Made by a program: the position numbers and the translations under genes
Origin: Erysipelotrichaceae bacterium
GTDB taxonomy: Bacteria; Bacillota_I; Bacilli_A; Erysipelotrichales; Erysipelotrichaceae
Reading direction: 5' to 3'
Length of the DNA: 34,112 nt
NCBI GenBank assembly: GCA_003446295.1
Contig: DMBB01000149.1
Location: 1 to 34,112 of the forward strand
Notes under the pieces: model-generated
What the model was told of the DNA's origin: nothing
What the model saw: only the letters and a program-made list of their open reading frames with translations
The model's database searches: none
Part shown: piece after piece, positions 14,702 to 22,285 of the stretch
How positions within the stretch are numbered: position 1 is the stretch's first letter
Layout of the letters: each line of letters opens with the position of its first letter

Positions 14702-15319
14702 ATGGAAACCTATGGTTACGTTCGTGTCAGTTCGAAAGATCAAAATGAAGACAGACAGCTGATTGCAATCCGGGAATTGAATGTTGAACCGGATCATGTA
14801 TTTATTGACAAACAATCAGGCAAAGATTTCTGCAGACCGGAATACCTCAAGCTGATGGAAGTGATCAGTCCGGGAGACCTTATCTATGTTAAATCAATTG
14901 ACCGTCTTGGGAGAGATTATGAGGAAATACAGAACCAATGGCGGATCATCACAAAAGAGAAAAAAGCGAATATTGCAGTGATCGATATGCCGCTTTTGGA
15001 CACACGTAAAGAAAAAGATCTGGTGGGTATATTTCTGAGTGATTCCATACTGCAGCTGTTATCCTTTATTGCGGAAAACGAGCGCCAGAATATCAGACAG
15101 AGACAGGCAGAAGGAATTGCCGCGGCAAAAGCAAAAGGTGTAACGTTTGGCAGGCCGCGTATCAAGGAACCTGATAATTTTGAAGATATTTACATGAAAT
15201 GGAAGCAGAAAATGATTACACCGCGTGAAGCGGCATATCTGGCAGGAATGTCATTGTCTGCTTTCTATGCGAGAACGCGTCAAAGGAAGCAATGCCCGGA
15301 TACACGCGGGGATTTCTGA
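14702..15319 (+). CDS. Serine recombinase, resolvase/invertase family
   Basis: 205 residues, typical of small serine recombinases that resolve cointegrates or invert DNA. The catalytic domain opens with YGYVRVSSKDQNEDRQ, placing the nucleophile at Ser10 after Arg8. DRLGRDYEE supplies the RLxR arginines. A long E-helix follows (LLSFIAENERQNIRQRQAEGIAAAKAKG). The C-terminal FGRPRIKEP links to a HTH_7-type DNA-binding region (MITPREAAYLAGMSLSAFYARTRQ). All expected parts are present, so it appears intact. No transposase or clear res site is next to it. It sits at the left of an AT-richer stretch with TetR regulators, suggesting acquired DNA. Confidence 0.93.
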   Translation: METYGYVRVSSKDQNEDRQLIAIRELNVEPDHVFIDKQSGKDFCRPEYLKLMEVISPGDLIYVKSIDRLGRDYEEIQNQWRIITKEKKANIAVIDMPLLDTRKEKDLVGIFLSDSILQLLSFIAENERQNIRQRQAEGIAAAKAKGVTFGRPRIKEPDNFEDIYMKWKQKMITPREAAYLAGMSLSAFYARTRQRKQCPDTRGDF

Positions 15320-15581
15320 AATGTCTACCTAAAAAGTCCGGCTGGCTTTCATATGAACGTTTGTAAAAAAAGCCATTATGAAAAATACTTTTTACACATT
15401 AGTGTTATTTGACGCAAAATTATGTTAATATTCGCATGTGTTGTGTCAGTTTAAACATTTTTGAATTGTAGACATTAATACAGTAAAAAATCGCATTTAT
15501 TAAAGTGAATAATGACTGTTGGTTCAGTTTTCGAGTCATTTTTGCTGGTTTTCAGAACTTTTTTAGAATTGAGAGGACAGT
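15320..15581. other. AT-rich intergenic region with inverted repeats
   Basis: No gene. ATGTCTAC at 15321-15328 (2 bases after the recombinase stop) has an exact inverted copy GTAGACAT at 15468-15475. ACAC-ATTA-GTGT forms a small palindrome near 15396-15407. AATGACT/AGTCATT (15511-15517 and 15534-15540) followed by TTTT resembles a weak terminator or an operator in front of the first TetR gene. These could be recombinase or regulator sites, or chance in AT-rich DNA. Confidence 0.35.
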
Positions 15582-16154
15582 ATGAGCGGCCGATTTGAAC
15601 AGAAAACACATGAAACACTACTGAAACTGCTGAAAGTCAAGAGCCTGGACAGTATATCTGCGACAGATATTACCAGCGATCTTGAACTGACGAAGCAGGC
15701 GTTTTATTATCATGCCAAAAATGTACCGGAATATATCTGCGGGCAGATCCGGAAACATGTAAAAGAAATGACATCTGACTGCGGAAACAATATCAATAAG
15801 CTTCTGCCGGCTGCCGAGCAGGGCATGCACTATTTCCGTGCCAACCGGATCATTATGGACGGCATCATGAAATCAGAAAAGCGCGATATGTACCTTAACT
15901 GTCTGTATGACAGCATCAGGAAAGAGACAGAAAGCGTGCTGAACAGGCATCTGAAAAAGCTTCCTGTTGATCCGGAACAGGGTGATGCGGAAATGCTTGC
16001 TGAATTTATTTCCGGCACCCTTTATGAATTGCTGAAAAATGACCTGGAATCAGGGATGTCAAACGACCCCCTTTACCGGATAGAACAGTACAAAAGGTAT
16101 TACGGAAAAGCAATTTCTGTAAATGTTGAAAAATTTATGAAAAAAACTGTGTGA
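15582..16154 (+). CDS. TetR/AcrR-type transcriptional regulator (first of three)
   Basis: 190 residues. The N-terminal helix-turn-helix spans about residues 8-50: a leading helix (FEQKTHETLLKLLKV), then LDSISATDITSDLELTKQAFYYHAKNVPEYI, in which FYYH corresponds to the usual FYxHF recognition-helix end. The rest is helical with no recognisable ligand pocket motif. Weaker match to the TetR consensus than the next two, so function rests on the N terminus. GAGAGG precedes ATG 15582. Separate from the recombinase by 262 bases. Target genes unknown. Confidence 0.75.
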   Translation: MSGRFEQKTHETLLKLLKVKSLDSISATDITSDLELTKQAFYYHAKNVPEYICGQIRKHVKEMTSDCGNNINKLLPAAEQGMHYFRANRIIMDGIMKSEKRDMYLNCLYDSIRKETESVLNRHLKKLPVDPEQGDAEMLAEFISGTLYELLKNDLESGMSNDPLYRIEQYKRYYGKAISVNVEKFMKKTV

Positions 16155-16224
16155 TTGTTCAAAATAATGAATCTTTTTTCTTGCGCGGTCAAAACAATAA
16201 AAAGCAATGATGATATAATATTAT

Positions 16225-16253
16225 TTGACAACTATATTCAATTGTCATAAATA
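16225..16253 (+). promoter_or_regulatory. Promoter with overlapping palindromic operator, second TetR gene
   Basis: TTGACA (16225-16230), 17-base spacer, TAAATA (16248-16253). The palindrome TGACAA-10-TTGTCA (16226-16247) fills the -35 and spacer, exactly where a TetR-family repressor would block polymerase. Autorepression by the downstream product is the simplest reading. A second TATAAT lies just upstream at 16214-16219. Confidence 0.6.
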
Positions 16254-16341
16254 GCAGCGTGAGGCCAAACTGAGGTAGTGCCTTCTCCATCTATACAATC
16301 CTATTATTCATCGTTGCCAAAGCCTTGTACGAGGAGGCTGT

Positions 16342-16905
16342 ATGCCCAAGAAGTTTGACCGGAAAATGAGAGCAGCACTGGAAACATTATTGCAGGATCG
16401 TCCCTTGGATAATATTACAGTCAGTGACTTAACAACAACGGCAGGAATTACGCGCCCTGCATTCTACTATCACTTCAGTTCAGTTCAGGAATATATCGAA
16501 GACACACTGGAAAAACAGCTGAAAAGGGTGTTTGTAAAACATCCCGACGGACTGGATGCGATTCCCGCCGCATTGATGGAACTGCTTGAAGCGTTTAAAG
16601 AGCAGAGCGTGTATGTCAATAAGATCTATGAATCTCAATATTATCAGCCGTATCAGGACAAGCTGAAAGAACTTCTGACCGATGTCTTTACAGAGCGGAC
16701 AGCAGAATACCTGAAGAACAGGAACGAGCATGTGACCTGGAGGGATAAAAGACTGTTTATCAGACTTGCTGTGAATTCCTGCATTGAACTGATCGAAGTG
16801 TTTTTAAGCCAGAATATGCATGCGGATCCGGCTGCACTGATGGCTAAATACCGCATCTACATGGGAAGGCCTTTTTCACAGGTTTTATCTGATTTTTCTG
16901 TATAA
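16342..16905 (+). CDS. TetR/AcrR-type transcriptional regulator (second of three)
   Basis: 187 residues. Clear TetR N-terminal DNA-binding domain: KMRAALETLLQDRPLDNITVSDLTTTAGITRPAFYYHFSSVQEYIEDTLEKQL (given here only by its parts: leading helix 6-18, NITVSDLTTTAGI, then AFYYHF). C-terminal ligand/dimer domain is helical and unassigned. Start ATG 16342 has a strong GAGGAGG site; AGCCT just upstream can pair with AGGCT covering part of that site. About 88 bases of leader separate it from the operator-bearing promoter, suggesting autoregulation. Confidence 0.85.
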   Translation: MPKKFDRKMRAALETLLQDRPLDNITVSDLTTTAGITRPAFYYHFSSVQEYIEDTLEKQLKRVFVKHPDGLDAIPAALMELLEAFKEQSVYVNKIYESQYYQPYQDKLKELLTDVFTERTAEYLKNRNEHVTWRDKRLFIRLAVNSCIELIEVFLSQNMHADPAALMAKYRIYMGRPFSQVLSDFSV

Positions 16906-16941
16906 TCTGACTGAGTAGTACAATTGAGGGGAAGCAATGGT

Positions 16942-17514
16942 ATGAAACTGGATGAGAAAAAAGCTGATAAAAAACGCCGGATGATGGCTGCGGCGTTTGA
17001 GTGTTTCAATGAAAAAGGTTTTATGAATACAGCCATCAACGATATCTGCTCAAAAGCAGGCGTTGCCAAAGGGACATTCTATTTGTATTTCGAAGATAAG
17101 AATGCCATTTATGAAGATCTCATCGATCATTGTTCCAGACTTGCCTGTGACCGCATCTATGCAGCCCTGTACAACAACGATGCGGCTTCTGCAAAAGAAC
17201 TGATGATCAGCATTCTTGATGAACTGATCAGGCAGGGGAAAGAAAAGAATGTCATGTTCAGATTCCTTGGTGCCGATCTGAGATGGCCTTCATTGTCCGA
17301 CGACAGCAACGATCTGATCATGTGCATGAGAACGAGCCTTGATCATATTGCCGATGAGGACAGGAAACAGAATGATTTCCGGGTCATGATGGAGCTGCTG
17401 TATACATATACTGCTGTTATCCATGCGTCTTTGACCAGGAATGAACCTGCGGATCCGGAGAGCTGCAGAGATGATCTGATCAGAATGACGCATCTGCTTT
17501 TGGATCAGGCATGA
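16942..17514 (+). CDS. TetR/AcrR-type transcriptional regulator (third of three)
   Basis: 190 residues and the best TetR match of the trio: MMAAAFECFNEKGFMNTAI, NDICSKAGVAKGTFYLYFED and KNAIYEDLIDHCS. These are the canonical helix-turn-helix with GTFYxYF. The C-terminal domain is helical, ligand unknown. The frame opens at a TTG (16924), but ATG 16942 is placed correctly after GAGGGGAAG. It begins 36 bases after the second TetR gene, and a TATAAT at the end of that gene may start its transcript. It lies 78 bases before the FtsX-like gene, a common arrangement where the regulator controls the transporter. Confidence 0.9.
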   Translation: MKLDEKKADKKRRMMAAAFECFNEKGFMNTAINDICSKAGVAKGTFYLYFEDKNAIYEDLIDHCSRLACDRIYAALYNNDAASAKELMISILDELIRQGKEKNVMFRFLGADLRWPSLSDDSNDLIMCMRTSLDHIADEDRKQNDFRVMMELLYTYTAVIHASLTRNEPADPESCRDDLIRMTHLLLDQA

Positions 17515-17538
17515 TACATTCTTGGAGGTCGGTTTATC

Positions 17539-17567
17539 TGAACTGATCTTTTTTGTTATGCTACAAT
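17539..17567 (+). promoter_or_regulatory. Candidate promoter for the FtsX-like gene
   Basis: TGAACT, 17-base spacer, extended -10 TGCTACAAT (TACAAT at 17562-17567). Transcription would begin near 17574, which makes the ATG at 17566 unusable and favours a start at 17593-17605. Confidence 0.55.
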
Positions 17568-17592
17568 GAATTCAGCTGCAGCGTATTCGGAA

Positions 17593-19110
17593 ATGATGAG
17601 TGCTATGAAACAGATATGGAATGAGATCAGGAATCATAAGATAAGAACCGCAATGTTTTCTGCGGCATTTTTTGTGTCCGGACTGATGCTGATCCTGTCT
17701 CTGGCTGTTTCCTCGGCAGCGCATAACGCAAAAACGCTTGTCAGAAAGTCCATGCGTGCAGCTGTGAGCTATGAGATCGATCATGATGGGTTCTGGGAGC
17801 ACATCAGTGTGATCGACGATGATGATGAATTCAGCCGTGAATATCAGAACTATCCCCGGCTTTCGCAGGAAACCGCACAGATGATCGCAGAAGATGAACG
17901 TGTCACTGCCGTCAACTTCATCACATCCTCACCGGTATATTCATCCGGTTTTCATCATGTGCCGGCAGGCAGTGAAGATGGTGTCGGCTCTTATATTGAT
18001 GAAAGCGGTGGAGAAATATTCTGGCAGGAACCCGATATTATGATCTGTGCAGTCAGGTATCCGGAGCTGATCGAAATAGCGGAAGGCACATGGACGCTGA
18101 GAGAAGGCAGGTTTCTTGATGAGACTGATACTGCAGGCGCTCTTGGCAGCGCCATGATCACTGCGGAACTGGCTGATCTGAACGGACTGAAGCCCGGTGA
18201 CAGCTTCCATGTTGATTTTGCTGGAAACAGGGAAGCAGCTGACATGCAGAATGCCGGAATCGATATTTCCGGTTTCGGAATGACACTGACGGTCGTCGGA
18301 ATATATGAGACACAGAATACTGTGGATCCTCAGAGTGAACAGTACTGGACCATGAGTCCGTGTGAATCTCCGGAGAATACAGTGATCATTCCGGCAGGAA
18401 CGCTGGATAAGGAACTGTCGGAAGATCTGGCGCTTGAGCATGAATACTGGAAAAGACAGGGCGCTGCCGGAAACAGAGAAGAGGAATCTTCTGATGACCA
18501 GCCGGACAGCGTGGTGTTCCTGCTGGACGATCCTATGCATACAGAAGCGTTTATCAAGGATTATGCCGGACAACTGGCTGATTATACATTTCTGAACGAC
18601 GGGACGGAGCACTTTGAAGCACTGGTCAGGCCGCTGGATATGAGCATATTCTTTGCACGAGTCATGACCGCTGTACTGATCATTGCGATGATCGTCATCA
18701 CGGCACTGGCTTCAGCTCTGGTCTTCCGAAATACTGCAGAAAAGGCAGGAGTGCTTTACAGGCGTATCCTGCTGATGCTGGCAGTACCTGCTGCAGCAGG
18801 TCTGATCCTGGCTTTTGCGGCAGGTGCCGCAATGTCTTCCGCTACGGAAACGTTCATGAGCAGGTTCCTGGACAGGTTTGAAATGCGTGCCGGGGAAGAA
18901 GTGCCTGCTGAGCGGGTCTTCCAATGGATCTCGGAAGAGAATTGCTTCACAGATGTCAGTTCTGCCGAAATGCTGGAAAACTATCACATAAAGCTGACGC
19001 CGCTTTCCGCTGCCCAGTTATTTGGCAGCGGTGCCTGCATCATGCTTGCAGGAGCCCTGATCCCGGCATATCTGCTTGGAAAAAAGGGAAACGGAACAGC
19101 AGAAAGCTGA
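17593..19110 (+). CDS. FtsX/MacB-like ABC permease-type membrane protein, orphan
   Basis: About 505 residues. Layout: one N-terminal membrane helix (AMFSAAFFVSGLMLILSLAV), a large extracytoplasmic domain of about 320 residues resembling the MacB periplasmic core, then three membrane helices near the C terminus. This is the FtsX/MacB type-VII topology. Odd point: the cytoplasmic loop between helices 2 and 3 is only about a dozen residues (FRNTAEKAGVLYRR), lacking the usual K/R-EIG-x-x-x-x-xG coupling segment that contacts the ATPase. No ATPase gene is adjacent. It may be a degenerate permease or an ATPase-independent derivative. Preceded by a TetR gene; ended by a terminator. Start uncertain among 17593, 17596 and 17605. 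Confidence 0.72.
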   Translation: MMSAMKQIWNEIRNHKIRTAMFSAAFFVSGLMLILSLAVSSAAHNAKTLVRKSMRAAVSYEIDHDGFWEHISVIDDDDEFSREYQNYPRLSQETAQMIAEDERVTAVNFITSSPVYSSGFHHVPAGSEDGVGSYIDESGGEIFWQEPDIMICAVRYPELIEIAEGTWTLREGRFLDETDTAGALGSAMITAELADLNGLKPGDSFHVDFAGNREAADMQNAGIDISGFGMTLTVVGIYETQNTVDPQSEQYWTMSPCESPENTVIIPAGTLDKELSEDLALEHEYWKRQGAAGNREEESSDDQPDSVVFLLDDPMHTEAFIKDYAGQLADYTFLNDGTEHFEALVRPLDMSIFFARVMTAVLIIAMIVITALASALVFRNTAEKAGVLYRRILLMLAVPAAAGLILAFAAGAAMSSATETFMSRFLDRFEMRAGEEVPAERVFQWISEENCFTDVSSAEMLENYHIKLTPLSAAQLFGSGACIMLAGALIPAYLLGKKGNGTAES

Positions 19111-19123
19111 TCGATACATCAGA

Positions 19124-19164
19124 AAATGCGGGAATCAGATCCATTCTGAAACCCGCATTTTTTA
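19124..19164. terminator. Bidirectional intrinsic terminator
   Basis: 9-bp stem AAATGCGGG/CCCGCATTT with an inner CAGA/TCTG pairing, followed by TTTTT on the plus strand and TTTT on the minus strand. Ends both the FtsX-like and the helicase transcripts. Confidence 0.85.
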
Positions 19165-19189
19165 TCATTTCAATCTTATCGAAGGTGCT

Positions 19190-21607
19190 TTACCGTATGC
19201 CTCCCGGATAGAAAGACAGATCCTCATGGCTGTAGCAGTCATAGCAAAGTCCGAACGGGTAATTCCAGGGGAGTTCTTTTCCGCATTTTCTGCATTTCCT
19301 CGGCGTCAGCTTCTGTTCTGACAGGATCCGCATGATCGCTGCAGACAGGTCTTTGCGGATCACGGAGATCACTTCGAACGATCCCGTATCCCGGGTGATC
19401 CTTCTGCTGTAGCCGTACAGCAGATCCATGCGGCGGTATTCCACTTCCAGCTCCTGGATATCGCCATGGGTGACAGTATACCTGGCATGATCCAGATAAC
19501 CGGTAAGATCGCAGTGTTTTCCATGTGCTTCACAGCGTACAAAGTCCATCCATGTATCACGAAGCTCTGCGGTACGGATGTCAAACGGGATCATGACGAG
19601 CTGATAGATCAGGTCCTTGTCGCTCAGATGTGCTTCAGCTGCCTTTGCAAGATCGATCTGATCGTCGATATCGCCTTTCAGCAGTCCTTCCAGAACCTCC
19701 ATATTCTTCCATCGCTCCAGCGTTTCGGATAAAGAACAATCGAGTTTCAGCAGAATGTCAGGGAAGGAAATATATGCGTTCTGCACTTTCTTCGGCTCGG
19801 AATTGAACAGCTTCAGAAAACGTCTGCGGTCTGCCGCTGACACGGCATAACCGGTATCATAAAGTCCTTTTCTGCCTGCTCTGCCTGCGATCTGCAGAAC
19901 CTCGGAAGGTGTCAGGAACCTTTTGCTGTAGCCGTCGAACTTCTGCAGTTCCAGAAAAACGGTTCTCCGGATCGGCAGATTCATGCCCATGCCGACTGCG
20001 TCTGTCGCAACGAGCAGTTCGGTTTCTCCTTCCGCAAACCTGCGGGCTTCATTGTGGCGCACATCATACGGCAGCGCACCGTAAATGATGGACACGGTCC
20101 GGTTCATCCTCTGCAGCTCCGCCGCCACAGCATGCACGTTCCTCCGTGAGAAGACGATCAGCGCATCACCTTTTTCGGCATTTTTCAGACTGCTGTCAAA
20201 TGCGGTTGTCTCTGCGATCAGCGGCGTAAAGCGCTCATGATGCACAACAGTATATTCATCCTGGCAGTCTTCTATGATCCGGATGAGCAGATCCAGTGCT
20301 TCCGGTGCAGTGCAGACCTGGATCTCATCCGCATACAGGCCGTACATTGCCGCAGACCAGGAGCCGCCTCTGGAGGGGTCTCCGATCATCTGCGCCTCAT
20401 CGATAACAGCACATTCATAGTGATAAGAAGTATCAAGCATTTCGATCGTGGAAGCCGTAAAAACAGAACCTTCCTCCCGGATCTCTTCTTCACCGGTGAT
20501 CATCGTGCAGCTTCCTGCAAGATTCCGGATATTCTCGAACTGTTCATAAGCCATCAGGCGCAGAGGTGCCAGGTAAATGCCCCGGGATGTCTGTACCATT
20601 CTGCGTACGGCATCATGTGTTTTCCCTGAATTCGTCGGACCGACATGGATCACAAACTTTCTGTGAATACTGCGGGCAAGCGGGAACATCTCTGTATAAC
20701 GGTCGGGAATGGTCTCAAGGATCGTTGTACGCAGTTTTTCCTCTCTGGCAGTATGTTCGGTATACTCCCTTTCCGCCTTGCGGTAGATCGTGCTGCGGGA
20801 AACAAGTGCCGAAATCTTTTCCTGTGTATAGCGGGCAAGGATCTCGTCGATCAGTTTTCCCGGAATGTCCGACTGCAGGATGAGGTCGTACAGGCCGGAT
20901 CGTTGCTTATGATCAAGACGGCCGATACCGGACGGATGTCCGAGGATCCATTGGGTGAGATATTCCGCGTACAGAGTATCTACATAGGTGTATTCCCCGG
21001 GAATATGAAGGAATTTTGCGATATTGAAGAGAATATTGATCTGTTCAAAGAATAGAGGAAAGCAGTCAATATTCAGCTTTACGGGAGCTATCGGACGGGA
21101 TGGCCATCCGTTCGGTTCACGGAAATAATACAGGCTCCTGTGACGGAAACCGCGGTCTGCAGAACGGAAAATATCCTTCAGGATTTCGTTTTTCTGTTCG
21201 CTCCAGACTTGCCGGACAAGATCGGAAGCTGTTAACTGAAATGCTTCTTTCTGCTTTCTGTTCAGTACGAATACGTAATGTTCATAGCCGCGGATGCTTT
21301 TTCCGCTTTTCAGGTCACTTTCAATAAACTCACGGAAGGATTCATACTCATTTCTGATTTCTTCACTCTGCTGTTCCAGCGGAAGAAACAGATACTTCAT
21401 TTCTTTGGTCTCCTGAAAATACAGGTCAAGCTGCCGGACATATTCTTCCGAAGCCAGATACCGACGTACAGTGGCTTTTGCTGGCGTCCGTTTGAATTTC
21501 TGCTTCAGGAAACTGTCTCGTATTTTCCGTTCTTCTTCTTTTCTGCGGATCTTCAGGTATGTCTGATATACCGCTGCTTCTGTTATTTCTGAGGTTCTCT
21601 GATGCAT
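19190..21607 (-). CDS. Suv3-like DExH-box RNA helicase with C-terminal zinc ribbon
   Basis: 805 residues. Helicase motifs: Walker A HVGPTNSGKT (P-loop about 323-330), DEAQ box VIDEAQM (403-406), a second RecA domain with ATDAVGMGMNLPI, and motif VI QIAGRAGRKG (about 572-581). GPTNSGKT with DEAQ and this motif VI is the hallmark of the Suv3 group (mitochondrial RNA-degradosome helicase) rather than of bacterial DEAD-box proteins. An N-terminal region of about 310 charged residues is unassigned. The last 36 residues hold a CxxC-x12-CxxC zinc ribbon (Cys772, 775, 788, 791). A role in RNA turnover is family inference. Start ATG 21607 follows GGAGGAACTC; the frame is open upstream but without coding signs. 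Single gene. Confidence 0.9.
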   Translation of the reverse strand: MHQRTSEITEAAVYQTYLKIRRKEEERKIRDSFLKQKFKRTPAKATVRRYLASEEYVRQLDLYFQETKEMKYLFLPLEQQSEEIRNEYESFREFIESDLKSGKSIRGYEHYVFVLNRKQKEAFQLTASDLVRQVWSEQKNEILKDIFRSADRGFRHRSLYYFREPNGWPSRPIAPVKLNIDCFPLFFEQINILFNIAKFLHIPGEYTYVDTLYAEYLTQWILGHPSGIGRLDHKQRSGLYDLILQSDIPGKLIDEILARYTQEKISALVSRSTIYRKAEREYTEHTAREEKLRTTILETIPDRYTEMFPLARSIHRKFVIHVGPTNSGKTHDAVRRMVQTSRGIYLAPLRLMAYEQFENIRNLAGSCTMITGEEEIREEGSVFTASTIEMLDTSYHYECAVIDEAQMIGDPSRGGSWSAAMYGLYADEIQVCTAPEALDLLIRIIEDCQDEYTVVHHERFTPLIAETTAFDSSLKNAEKGDALIVFSRRNVHAVAAELQRMNRTVSIIYGALPYDVRHNEARRFAEGETELLVATDAVGMGMNLPIRRTVFLELQKFDGYSKRFLTPSEVLQIAGRAGRKGLYDTGYAVSAADRRRFLKLFNSEPKKVQNAYISFPDILLKLDCSLSETLERWKNMEVLEGLLKGDIDDQIDLAKAAEAHLSDKDLIYQLVMIPFDIRTAELRDTWMDFVRCEAHGKHCDLTGYLDHARYTVTHGDIQELEVEYRRMDLLYGYSRRITRDTGSFEVISVIRKDLSAAIMRILSEQKLTPRKCRKCGKELPWNYPFGLCYDCYSHEDLSFYPGGIR

Positions 21608-21640
21608 GAGTTCCTCCTCTCTCTGCCAATAATATACGCA

Positions 21641-21669
21641 ATTATAACCTGTTCCCTTCGATATGGGAA
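21641..21669 (-). promoter_or_regulatory. Promoter of the Suv3-like helicase with palindrome
   Basis: Minus strand: TTCCCA (21669-21664), 17-base spacer, perfect TATAAT (21646-21641). A palindrome TTCCC-8-GGGAA (21652-21669, plus-strand sense) spans the -35 and spacer, a plausible operator. Confidence 0.55.
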
Positions 21670-21757
21670 AAACCATACAGAAGAAATAAAGGATCATGCA
21701 TGACTGCGGTCTGATATGAAGTTTTCGGTGATAATGCTTTTTTGCCTCTGGCGCTGG

Positions 21758-21766
21758 TGCTAGAAT
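21758..21766 (+). promoter_or_regulatory. Extended -10 promoter for the Lrp-type regulator gene
   Basis: TGCTAGAAT with TAGAAT at 21761-21766, identical to the box before the c-di-AMP receptor gene. The start codon lies 30 bases later after AGGAGG. Confidence 0.6.
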
Positions 21767-21796
21767 TAAGTCTGTATTTTTCAGGAGGAATGGAAA

Positions 21797-22285
21797 ATGG
21801 ATGAGAAACGGCTGCTGAGAGTTCTTGAGAATGATCCCCGCATCAGTGTACGTGATCTGGCGGACATCATGAACGAAGACGAAGACGAAGTCAAGCGTGT
21901 GAAGACACGCCTCGAAAACGACCACATCATCTGCGGATACCATACAGTCATCAACTGGGATAAAGCAAACACGGACCACTGCAGTGCCGTGATCCAGGTC
22001 AGCGCCAAGCCTGAACGGGATTCCGGATATGACAGGATCGCCCGGAGGATCGCACGGTTCTCTGAAGTGACCAATCTTTATCTGACAAGCGGCGGAAGTG
22101 AGTTCCTCGTCATGATCGAAGGAAAGACCATGCGTGAAGTATCTGATTTTGTCGCTATGAAGCTTGCGCCGATCGAAGGCGTTACCGCTACCGTAACGTG
22201 CTTCCTGCTGAAACAGTATAAAGTAGCAGGAATCATACTGGATGATGAAGAAATCCTGGATGAAAGAAAGCTGGTACAGCCATGA
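21797..22285 (+). CDS. Lrp/AsnC-family transcriptional regulator
   Basis: 162 residues. The N-terminal winged helix-turn-helix (about 1-50) has LLRVLENDPRISVRDLADIMNEDEDEVKRVKTRLE, in which an unusually acidic turn replaces the common hydrophobic one (seen here in two parts). The C-terminal RAM/ligand-sensing domain runs from about residue 60 to 140, with TSGGSEFLVMIEGKTMREVS. Such proteins bind amino acids and often control the adjacent gene; here it overlaps an aminotransferase by four bases, so feedback control of amino acid turnover is likely. ATG 21797 is used; ATG 21790 opens only a four-codon frame. Confidence 0.9.
   Translation: MDEKRLLRVLENDPRISVRDLADIMNEDEDEVKRVKTRLENDHIICGYHTVINWDKANTDHCSAVIQVSAKPERDSGYDRIARRIARFSEVTNLYLTSGGSEFLVMIEGKTMREVSDFVAMKLAPIEGVTATVTCFLLKQYKVAGIILDDEEILDERKLVQP

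Noticed and set aside
16155..16190. GATT...AATC followed by TTTTTT after the first TetR gene as terminator
   Set aside because: The stem is only four pairs with a 13-base loop, too weak to call.
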